From contig JAHDIE010000002.1 of assembly GCA_020630955.1 (NCBI GenBank), positions 62,001 through 126,000 on the forward strand: a stretch of 64,000 nt of DNA, in the 5' to 3' direction. The stretch is from Saprospiraceae bacterium (GTDB taxonomy: Bacteria; Bacteroidota; Bacteroidia; Chitinophagales; Saprospiraceae). A model generated the notes under the pieces. The model saw only the letters and a program-made list of their open reading frames with translations. It made no database searches and was not told where the DNA came from. The translations under genes were made by a program, and so were the position numbers. Every line of letters begins with the position of its first letter. The stretch's first letter is position 1. This document shows positions 46,271 through 53,720 of this stretch, piece by piece.

Positions 46271-47661
46271 AATTTAATGATGTTGAGCTTAGTGTTTGTA
46301 CTCAATTGATTTCTTACAATAGAGGTTATTTGTTTGTCCGTTTTAAGGTATTGAATTGATTCTTTGATTTCTTCAATACCTAGAAAAACATCTTCTGATG
46401 AAATATAGCCATATCCTTTAAAGACTCCTTCTTCGACAAGGAATACTGCTTTTTCAGTATCGTCACGACCATGATCCACTATTACAAAATTAGGTTCCAA
46501 AAAGACATTGGTCATCTCTGCTGCTTCTAATACTCTTTCATTATAGGAAGATGGATCTTCCAATTGAATACAAGCACCTAAACATTTTTGCATTGCATAT
46601 TCAAAACAAGCACCTCCAGTATCTTTTTCTATTTCATTAATTTGTCTGCAAAGACCAAATGCACTTGTGTATCTTTTGATAAATGACTTGGCGGTTCTTG
46701 CCGAACTATGTCTACTAATTATTTCAAATTGATTTTCTATTGCATTAGTAAGTTTTGCAGATTTAAATTTGAAGTAATCATTCTTTTTCTCTACTAGATA
46801 CACTCCATAAGGATAATCAGAACGTCGAAGCGCCTTATTGATTTCAGGTTTAAGTTCTTTGATCTCAACAGCTTCTTTAACTAACGCAGCTAATTCGCTG
46901 CCGGTCAGTTCATAATGAATAGACCGAACCTTTTGAAGCATTTTGTCTGTTTTATTGTCAACCTTTGAAAAATGTTGTTTTATCCTTTTTTGGATATTTA
47001 CACTTTTACCGATGTAAACGATTTCATTACTTTCGTTAGACATATAATAAACACCCGTTTGTGTAGGTAAGGTCTTTATGTACTCCATCGTTATACCTTC
47101 CGGTAGTCGTGTAAGAGCAACTGCCTCTGAGATTAATTTTCTTTCTTTAATTTCTGAAGGTTTCTGCTCAAGGATCATATGGAAAATCTTTGTTGTAGCT
47201 ACTGCATCTTCTAGTGCTCGATGTCGATCATTTACTGAAATATCAAAGTGCTTTATTAGATTTCCAAGGCTATAGGATTTTAATCCTGGAAAAGCTTTTC
47301 TGCTCATTCTTACTGTGCATAATCTTCTTTTTGAGAAACTATAGCCTAAGGAAGCAAAAGCATTCTGGATAAACCCGTAATCAAATCCAACGTTGTGAGC
47401 AACAAAAATTGTATCTTCTGTCATCTCAACAATTTTTTTAGCTACTTCATAAAATTTTGGAGCATCTACTACCATGTCGTTGGTAATTCCTGTAATCCTT
47501 GTAATGTTGTAAGGAATGCTAATTCCTGGATCAATTAGGGTATCATATTGATCGATGATTTTTTTACCATCACTAATTACAATTGCAATTTCTGTAATCC
47601 TGTCTCGTTTGGCAAGACCACCTGTAGTTTCGATGTCAATGATGGCGTATTTTGTTGCCAT
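46267..47661 (-). CDS. DnaQ-type exonuclease fused to a UvrC-like GIY-YIG nuclease
   Basis: A 464-residue two-nuclease protein. The N-terminal DEDDh 3'-5' exonuclease (1-170) has IIDIETTGG, VAHNVGFDYGF and NDRHRALEDA. A GIY-YIG endonuclease follows (about 200-290; TGVYYMSNESNEIVYIGKS, with Arg in IQKRIKQHFS). The following cysteine cluster ACFEYAMQKCLGAC matches the C-terminal side of the UvrC/Cho N-terminal half. Such DnaQ-Cho proteins are taken to work in DNA repair, cutting and trimming damaged strands. The ATG overlaps the dynamin stop as TAATG. The 3' end shares a 4-base stop overlap with the SLBB gene. Confidence 0.88.
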   Translation of the reverse strand: MATKYAIIDIETTGGLAKRDRITEIAIVISDGKKIIDQYDTLIDPGISIPYNITRITGITNDMVVDAPKFYEVAKKIVEMTEDTIFVAHNVGFDYGFIQNAFASLGYSFSKRRLCTVRMSRKAFPGLKSYSLGNLIKHFDISVNDRHRALEDAVATTKIFHMILEQKPSEIKERKLISEAVALTRLPEGITMEYIKTLPTQTGVYYMSNESNEIVYIGKSVNIQKRIKQHFSKVDNKTDKMLQKVRSIHYELTGSELAALVKEAVEIKELKPEINKALRRSDYPYGVYLVEKKNDYFKFKSAKLTNAIENQFEIISRHSSARTAKSFIKRYTSAFGLCRQINEIEKDTGGACFEYAMQKCLGACIQLEDPSSYNERVLEAAEMTNVFLEPNFVIVDHGRDDTEKAVFLVEEGVFKGYGYISSEDVFLGIEEIKESIQYLKTDKQITSIVRNQLSTNTKLNIIKF

Positions 47662-49400
47662 TAATTTTGATGAAGATGTTTTTGGACAGCAGCATTAACT
47701 TGATTTAGGTCAAGATTAATTCTTTCAAATTCAGCATCTAAATATTCTATAGTTTCTTTTTCTTCTTTAAGTAATTTGTCAAAGTTGGAGAAGTTTCTAT
47801 CTATTCGAGCTTTGATTTTTGCTGTATAATTTTTTAGTTTCTCTGTGATGTCTTCTTGGATTTGCAGCCTTCCTTTTTTAACAGCCTCCTTATAGCCTGA
47901 GACAACTTTATTGCGCTTGAGACCAACAGTGACTCCAGCAAACACCAATCCCAAGGTTGTAATTATACCGCCAGTAATATCAAAGACTGCACCTTGGATA
48001 AAAGTCACCAAAAGACCTGCGGCAGCGATGGTTCCACCGGTTGCGATGTTAGGGACAATACTTCCTCCATCACCAAGAAGATCGGGATCATAAAAGTTTT
48101 CTGATTTCTTTAGAAAACCTGAAAATGTTTGTTGCAAATCTTTTAATACATTCGCTCTTCTTTCTGCAATGTCAGCGAATATTTCGTGATCATCTTTTAA
48201 TATAGTTTGGCTGTTTTTAATTTTTGCATCAACAAGCTTTCCCATATCTTGAATGCTTTCAGCAATATCAACAACTCCATCTTGCAACTTGTCTTTTAAA
48301 CTATGGTTAAACTGTTTTTCAAGATCACCAGAGATACCCTCAAGCCATTGCTTGGCATTTTTTCCTCCTCCAAACATGGAGCCGAATGATCTTTTTAACA
48401 AAGAAAAGACACCAAGGCCTTCTTTTAATTCCATTTCTTTTTCAGTGGTGATTTTATCATAACTTGATAATAGATTGTCAACCAGTGAACTTATTTGTTT
48501 CTGAGTTCTAAGTTCTTGTTCATCCAAAGTGCTTTTGATATCTTGTCTGAATCTCAAATCAGCTTCAAATTGTTCTTTTCTAATCAAGACTCCTTTATAG
48601 ATTTTATCATTGATCATTAAAGCAGTTTGTGCGTTATTTTCAATTTTTAGAAATGGAGCTCGATTGCCTGTAATATTTTCTCTGATATAGTTTCTAATAT
48701 CTTTAAAACCACTTATTTCTTTCTCATCATTTAATTCTTGTAAGGCAGAAACTGCATATACCTTTGGTTCTTTGATTCCTTTTTTCACTGCTTGATCATA
48801 TACACCTTTTATGTTCACATTCAAGTCTTCAGGAACCATTAAATCCTTTTGTTGTAAAACAAAAATTATTTTTTTGTGCCAATCTTCATTGATATAATCA
48901 AAAAACTCCCAAGAAGATTGGCGATAAGGATTTTTTGATTCAAATACAAAAACGATCAAGTCCGATGTTGGGATAAATTTTTCAGTAATTTCCTGATGAT
49001 GATCGATTATAGTGTTGGTCCCAGGAGTGTCTACAATTGCAATTTCCTTCAAGATTTCTATAGGTTGATAAATTCTTTTTAAAAAAGGATTTATTTCTAC
49101 TATTTTCTGCTCTGGACCATAGGTAATTTGTTGTATTGTGTCTGTCATGGGAGAGGGTGCTACTTTGCAAATTTCCTCTTTTGATTCCAGCAAGGCGTTG
49201 ATAAAACTACTTTTACCTGCCTTGACTTCACCAACTATCACAAACATGTAAGGGTCATTGATTCTGGCCCTTACATCCGAAACTGTTTGTCTGAGCTGAT
49301 CGTGTTGTATAGTCTCTGTGATATCATATAAAGAATCGACAGCTTTTGCCAATTGATCGTTATAAATTTTTGCATCTTGATTCTCGAATAATGGTTTCAT
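47661..49400 (-). CDS. Bacterial dynamin-like GTPase
   Basis: A large membrane-remodelling-type GTPase of 579 residues. P-loop GEVKAGKSS at 57-64, switch-I Thr in PMTDTIQQ, G3 IVDTPGTN near 120, and a G4 position reading LQQKDLM rather than NKxD. The stalk is helical (about 260-430, ISSLVDNLLSSYDKI, KQFNHSLKDKLQDG). A paired hydrophobic segment around 445-495 (GGTIAAAGLLVTFIQGAVF, ITTLGLVFAGVTVGL) would insert into the membrane, followed by a further coiled coil to the end. It is a single dynamin, not the usual tandem pair, and is translationally coupled to the DnaQ/GIY-YIG gene. Confidence 0.87.
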   Translation of the reverse strand: MKPLFENQDAKIYNDQLAKAVDSLYDITETIQHDQLRQTVSDVRARINDPYMFVIVGEVKAGKSSFINALLESKEEICKVAPSPMTDTIQQITYGPEQKIVEINPFLKRIYQPIEILKEIAIVDTPGTNTIIDHHQEITEKFIPTSDLIVFVFESKNPYRQSSWEFFDYINEDWHKKIIFVLQQKDLMVPEDLNVNIKGVYDQAVKKGIKEPKVYAVSALQELNDEKEISGFKDIRNYIRENITGNRAPFLKIENNAQTALMINDKIYKGVLIRKEQFEADLRFRQDIKSTLDEQELRTQKQISSLVDNLLSSYDKITTEKEMELKEGLGVFSLLKRSFGSMFGGGKNAKQWLEGISGDLEKQFNHSLKDKLQDGVVDIAESIQDMGKLVDAKIKNSQTILKDDHEIFADIAERRANVLKDLQQTFSGFLKKSENFYDPDLLGDGGSIVPNIATGGTIAAAGLLVTFIQGAVFDITGGIITTLGLVFAGVTVGLKRNKVVSGYKEAVKKGRLQIQEDITEKLKNYTAKIKARIDRNFSNFDKLLKEEKETIEYLDAEFERINLDLNQVNAAVQKHLHQN

Positions 49401-49557
49401 TAACTTTGTTTAGCTATTTGTTTACTTCCGTAAATGTTTATGAAATTCATGAATATGACGAAGCTTTAAATAGTTACTTTAATTTTGGATCAAGAAATTA
49501 GTGGTTATCCCTGCTTCATAGGTAAATATATAACTATTCTTAATTTAATGGATTCGG

Positions 49558-49586
49558 TTAGATTCACTGTATTGATTTGAATCTAA
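49558..49586. repeat. Inverted repeat downstream of the WbqC-like gene
   Basis: TTAGATTC, 13-base spacer, GAATCTAA: a perfect 8-bp dyad 12 bases after the WbqC-like stop. No T-run on the minus side, so it is a weak terminator candidate at best. Confidence 0.35.
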
Positions 49587-49597
49587 TTAATTTATAA

Positions 49598-50239
49598 TCA
49601 AGGAATTATTATTTCTTTCGCCAATTCTTTTAAATAAAGCCTTGCCTCTGGTCCACAGCAAAACAAAAGGTCAATGATAGTTAAGTCTGAAATAAAGTTA
49701 ATTCCTTTTTCTTCAAACAATTGTGGGTATTTCATTACTTTTTGAAGTTGAATTTGCTTGCTTCTATAGTCTAGAACATCAGTTGGGTAATTTTTGTTCC
49801 AAGTTTGAGTAAACAAAGTAGTTTGGTTAATACCCAATTTTTGTAAGATTAAATGATGTAGTTCTAAATTCAATTTCCATAAATATTGATGCCTTTTGTT
49901 GATGATATTTGTTATATCCTCTAAATAATAATCGATATACGGAGCATTTGAATAATTAGTGATCATGATTTGATAAAAATCCTTCGTCCAATTTTCTTCA
50001 TATGAAATCTCTATATTTTGAATATTCAATTGTTGATTTTTGCCAGACTTTAGAGGTATACTAAAGTGTTTTTTACCTTGAGCAGATTTATAAAAAAGCC
50101 TATTCCTGGTTGATCTTTTTTGGTAATTTTCATTTGCCTCCCACATTACTTTACCCAAAAAGTAAATAGCATAACGGTAACAACTTCCTAAAAATTGACA
50201 AGGAATTATGATGGTTTTCTTTGTACTTTCTTTTATCAT
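49598..50239 (-). CDS. WbqC-like family protein
   Basis: The 213-residue protein resembles the WbqC family linked to surface polysaccharide loci: opening IIIPCQFLGSCYRYAIYFL (family P.QYLP or FLG position), YQKRSTRNRLFYKSAQGKK with the conserved N/R.R/G stretch, FSIPLKSGKNQ, and SYEENWTKDFYQIMITNY with the W..K....I pattern. Family members are thought to act in sugar-amine modification for O-antigens but lack a firm biochemical role. It is head-to-head with a glycosyltransferase gene; only 10 bases separate the start codons. Confidence 0.8.
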   Translation of the reverse strand: MIKESTKKTIIIPCQFLGSCYRYAIYFLGKVMWEANENYQKRSTRNRLFYKSAQGKKHFSIPLKSGKNQQLNIQNIEISYEENWTKDFYQIMITNYSNAPYIDYYLEDITNIINKRHQYLWKLNLELHHLILQKLGINQTTLFTQTWNKNYPTDVLDYRSKQIQLQKVMKYPQLFEEKGINFISDLTIIDLLFCCGPEARLYLKELAKEIIIP

Positions 50240-50249
50240 TATACTATAG

Positions 50250-51488
50250 ATGCATAAAGGTAAAAATGTTGTACATAATTATATTCAAAGACGCGTTTTT
50301 GAACCCACTTTGATTATGAAAATTCCGTCTCCTTTATTGGAGATTATTTTGGTTGTTCCTAGTTATAAAGAAAAATTAAGTGATTTATTAGCACTTTGTT
50401 GTTCTTTAGAAAATCAAACCATTCATGGATTGTTTGAACTTATAATTGTGTTAAATAACCCTAAGTCTGATAAATCGGGTTACGAGACAAATAAAGAATT
50501 GTTGAATAGGAAAGAGGAGTTTCAAAAATTTTCTTTCCCTGTTTATATAATTGATAAAACGAATTTGCCTGATTCAAAAAAAGTCGGAGTAGGCTTAGCT
50601 CGTAAAATTGGTTTGGATGAAGGATTGCAAAGATTTAATTATTTGAATAAAAATGGTCTTTTAGTTTGTTTAGATGCAGATTGCACTGTCGAGCCGACTT
50701 ACATTTCAGAAATTAGAAATTATTTTAAGTTAAACATTTCCCAAGATGCACTATCTATTGGGTTTTTGCATCCATTAGACAGAATGGAAAATGTAAAAGA
50801 GAGGCATGCCATTATCGAATACGAATTACATCTTCGATACTATATCCATATTCAGGGTTTGATAGGGCTTCCATTTGCTTTTCAAACTGTTGGTTCAGCA
50901 ATGGCAGTGAGATCTCAAGCCTATGCTGCAGAGGGCGGTATGCCTGCATTAAAAGCAGGAGAAGATTTTTATTTTTTGCACAAATTTATAAGGAAGAATA
51001 AGTGTGGAAATCTAAGGAAAGCCTTGGTGATTCCTTCAGGAAGAATTTCTGATAGAGTTCCATTTGGTACTGGTCGTGCTGTAGGTGAAATAATAAATAG
51101 TAAAAAGCAATATCAAACTTACCAGCCAACTAGTTTTAAAATCCTTAAAGAGGATCTGAGTCAAATAATAAATGCTTATCCAGACTTTAAAAACATTTAC
51201 GGAAGTCTAAACAAAAAAAGTAGCCAGTATTTTAAGGATAACGATTTGGTCTTGAGCCTTAAGGAGTGTCTAAATAATACTAAAGATATAGAATCCTTTA
51301 TTAAAAGGTTTTATCAGTGGTTTGACGCTTTCCGATTGATGAAATATTTACATTATTTAAGAGATAGGCATTTTCCAAATGTTCTTGTATTAAACGCTGT
51401 CAATGAATTGCAAGAAATGAAGGGGAAGATTGGATTTGATAATACACTAGATGCCCTAATGTATTATAGACGATTAAATTATGATTAA
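50250..51488 (+). CDS. Family 2 glycosyltransferase
   Basis: A cytosolic GT-A fold glycosyltransferase of 412 residues. LEIILVVPSYKEKLSDLL starts the nucleotide-binding fold, the metal-binding DxD is D142-A-D in CLDADCTVEPTY, and acceptor-side GSAMAVRSQAYAAEGGMP and the catalytic AGEDFYFLHKF follow. The last about 120 residues are helical and unassigned. The start at 50250 keeps HNYIQRRVFEP, which reads like the usual leader of these Bacteroidota proteins; a later ATG at 50316 is possible. It pairs divergently with the WbqC-like gene, so both may serve one surface glycan. Confidence 0.83.
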   Translation: MHKGKNVVHNYIQRRVFEPTLIMKIPSPLLEIILVVPSYKEKLSDLLALCCSLENQTIHGLFELIIVLNNPKSDKSGYETNKELLNRKEEFQKFSFPVYIIDKTNLPDSKKVGVGLARKIGLDEGLQRFNYLNKNGLLVCLDADCTVEPTYISEIRNYFKLNISQDALSIGFLHPLDRMENVKERHAIIEYELHLRYYIHIQGLIGLPFAFQTVGSAMAVRSQAYAAEGGMPALKAGEDFYFLHKFIRKNKCGNLRKALVIPSGRISDRVPFGTGRAVGEIINSKKQYQTYQPTSFKILKEDLSQIINAYPDFKNIYGSLNKKSSQYFKDNDLVLSLKECLNNTKDIESFIKRFYQWFDAFRLMKYLHYLRDRHFPNVLVLNAVNELQEMKGKIGFDNTLDALMYYRRLNYD

Positions 51489-52069
51489 TGAAGCGCAGGT
51501 CTAATTTCTAAAGCTTCTAGAATTTTAGATTCTTGCTCAACCCACCATTCAAGTCTTTTGTAAACTTTTTCTTTTTCAAAGTATTGAAGTGCCATTTTAA
51601 CAAAGATGTGTCCATGTTTTGCTTCTGAAACCCAGAGTGTTTTGTAGAATTTTTTTAGTTTTTCTTCATTTAGGGCTTCGGCAACCATTTTAAACCTTTC
51701 GGCACCTCTTGTTTCTACTATTGATGCAATAAGCAAGCGATCCATAAATCTTTCCTGTCTCCCAGAATGGCAAAGCTTCAATAATGCATCCAAATAGGGA
51801 TCTTTGCCTATGCTATGTTGCAATCGGATTCCCCGTTCTTCCATCAATTCATAGACTTGTTGGAAATGTTCAAGTTCCTCAATACCAGTTTCTATTAATT
51901 CAGGTAAGATCTCAATTCTATCTGGATATTTGGCTACAAAACTCATGGCCATTGCAGAAGCTTTTCTTTCGCAATCCGCATGATCTTGAAGAAATGCATT
52001 AAAATCGCTCATTACGGCATCTAGCCATTCTTGCGAACTAGGAACGGCAAGGTCTAGATTTAGCTTCAT
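51485..52069 (-). CDS. miaE: MiaE-like tRNA 2-methylthio-N6-isopentenyladenosine hydroxylase
   Basis: Di-iron hydroxylase that modifies ms2i6A37 in tRNA. The 194 residues form a ferritin-like four-helix bundle with iron ligands in HADCERKASAM, GIEELEHFQQVYE (ExxH), VETRGAERFKMV and SEAKHGHIFVKMA (ExxxH type). The layout matches MiaE rather than other ferritin-like proteins. The stop shares 4 bases with the convergent glycosyltransferase gene. A 44-residue membrane protein gene lies just upstream on the same strand. Confidence 0.92.
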   Translation of the reverse strand: MKLNLDLAVPSSQEWLDAVMSDFNAFLQDHADCERKASAMAMSFVAKYPDRIEILPELIETGIEELEHFQQVYELMEERGIRLQHSIGKDPYLDALLKLCHSGRQERFMDRLLIASIVETRGAERFKMVAEALNEEKLKKFYKTLWVSEAKHGHIFVKMALQYFEKEKVYKRLEWWVEQESKILEALEIRPALH

Positions 52070-52084
52070 TTAGGTGAATTGGTC

Positions 52085-52219
52085 TTAATTTCTTGCAAAG
52101 AAGCTAATGAATAGAAGCACTAATATAATTGCAGAGACAATCATGGTGATTCTCCAAAATTTCTTTTCCTGTGCTTTGTTTTTAGCTTCTAATTTTTGTT
52201 TTTTTCTTGATTTAGCCAT
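52085..52219 (-). CDS. 44-residue basic single-helix membrane protein
   Basis: A short frame with ATG at 52219 and TAA at 52085. The product begins with a strongly basic stretch (MAKSRKKQKLEAKNKAQEKK) followed by one hydrophobic helix (TMIVSAIILVLLFISFFA) and RN. This N-in single-pass plan is common for real small proteins. It lies 15 bases before miaE on the same strand, so it is likely co-transcribed. The function is unknown. Confidence 0.6.
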   Translation of the reverse strand: MAKSRKKQKLEAKNKAQEKKFWRITMIVSAIILVLLFISFFARN

Positions 52220-52266
52220 AAAGTAGAATTTGCCTCAATATACAATTTCCAAAAAAAATATCAAAT

Positions 52267-53568
52267 CTACCAATAACGACTTTTTGTTTCATAGAAGTCA
52301 ATAATTCTTGGATCAACAAGGATATCGCTAGGTTTTATAGGATTTTGGAGTACAATTCCATTTAATGTTCTGCATCGGCTTAAGGCGACATAAGTCTGTC
52401 CGTACTCAAAAGCTCCTCTTCCTAAATCAATTTTGATCTGATCAAAGGTCTTTCCTTGGCTCTTATGTATCGTTATGGCCCAAGCAAGCTTTAAGGGATA
52501 CTGGGTAAATGTACCAACAGGCTCGGTTTTAAATCTATTTATATTTTTTTCATCCAATTTGTAACGAATTATTTCCCAATCCATTTTTTCCACTTGAATG
52601 ATTTCTTCTGCATTTTCCTTTTTGATTAACACATTAATGACACCCTCTCCAATTTTGATTATTCTTCCAATAGTGCCATTTACAAACCGTTTATTTGGGT
52701 CGTTTTTAACAAACATTACTTGTGCACCTTCTTTTAGTTCCAAAACTTCAGCTGTGGGGAATACGCTAGCTTTGAAGTTACCCGTTATTGAAGCTTGGAA
52801 AAAATGAGAATAACTTGGGATTTCATTGAGTTTTTTATGATTAACTGCGTTGGCTGTGGAATTTATAGTGCATAAGGTTATAAACATATCACCTTCGTCT
52901 TGTTGATGACCAACTTGTTGATTCAACATGATTACATCATCTTCATCAAAGGTTCTGATTCTAATTCTATCCAAAAGTTTGACAAAGAACTTTTCAGTTT
53001 GTCTATACACTTTCTGCAATTCTATCATCTTGAGATCAATCTGATGTTCAATTACTTTTGAAGAGAAAAAATATGGAGAACCATAAGAAGTTTTAAAGTA
53101 TTGTCTTTCAAATCCTGTACTCACAACAGGGGGAAGTTGAAATAAGTCGCCAAAGCAAATCAATTGAACCCCGCCAAATGGAATATCTGCATCTCTGTTG
53201 ATCCGAAGGAACAAATCTATGTTGTCTAACATGTCGGCTCTGACCATTGAGATCTCATCAATAATGAGTACATCTAGGTTTCGATATAGATAATGGTTTC
53301 TTCGTTTAGTGATATCCTTTGGATGAAGCATTTTTGGTGGAAAACCAAAGAAACTGTGGATGGTTTGACCTCCTACATTTAAGGCAGCAATTCCTGTTGG
53401 AGCCACAATTACAGCCCTTTTTTTTGTTGTTTTCTTGAATAAGGCCAATAAGGTAGATTTTCCAGATCCTGCTCTCCCTGTAATAAAATAATGTTCTTTG
53501 GTGTTCTCAAGTTGGTCGAGTACATCCTTAAATTCTCCATCTAATATTTTAGGTGCCAGATCTTTCAC
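52267..53568 (-). CDS. Pif1-like superfamily 1B DNA helicase
   Basis: ATP-dependent 5'-3' DNA helicase of 433 residues. Walker A GRAGSGKST at 31-39, then APTGIAALNVGGQTIHSFF (Pif1/RecD motif Ia), Walker B LIIDEISMVRADML, motif III FGDLFQLPPV, and the late motifs AITIHKSQGKTFD and YVALSRCRTL. All core motifs are present; it lacks extra domains of RecD2. Pif1-type helicases process replication forks and G-quadruplexes. The start is GTG. It is divergent from smc with 152 bases between. Confidence 0.92.
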   Translation of the reverse strand: MKDLAPKILDGEFKDVLDQLENTKEHYFITGRAGSGKSTLLALFKKTTKKRAVIVAPTGIAALNVGGQTIHSFFGFPPKMLHPKDITKRRNHYLYRNLDVLIIDEISMVRADMLDNIDLFLRINRDADIPFGGVQLICFGDLFQLPPVVSTGFERQYFKTSYGSPYFFSSKVIEHQIDLKMIELQKVYRQTEKFFVKLLDRIRIRTFDEDDVIMLNQQVGHQQDEGDMFITLCTINSTANAVNHKKLNEIPSYSHFFQASITGNFKASVFPTAEVLELKEGAQVMFVKNDPNKRFVNGTIGRIIKIGEGVINVLIKKENAEEIIQVEKMDWEIIRYKLDEKNINRFKTEPVGTFTQYPLKLAWAITIHKSQGKTFDQIKIDLGRGAFEYGQTYVALSRCRTLNGIVLQNPIKPSDILVDPRIIDFYETKSRYW

Positions 53569-53704
53569 AATGGGATTATGCCTTCAGAGCCATAAATGTA
53601 GTGCTAAAAACTATGAAAACTTCCTAAAATAGGGACTTTTAGCGTAGATTAAAATATGTGGATAAAATCTAATAATAGGGCTTCTTAGATACTGATAATA
53701 TAGA

Positions 53705-53712
53705 TATATTTG
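53705..53712 (+). promoter_or_regulatory. Candidate -7 element for smc
   Basis: TATATTTG matches TAnnTTTG and ends 8 bases before the smc ATG, implying a nearly leaderless transcript. No -33 match is seen, and the sequence is AT-rich. Confidence 0.38.
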
Positions 53713-53720
53713 GCCAAATT

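Noticed and set aside
49401-49597. Small RNA or tRNA gene in the gap upstream of the dynamin gene
   Set aside because: No tRNA-like arms or GC-rich core; only AT-rich sequence and one 8-bp dyad.
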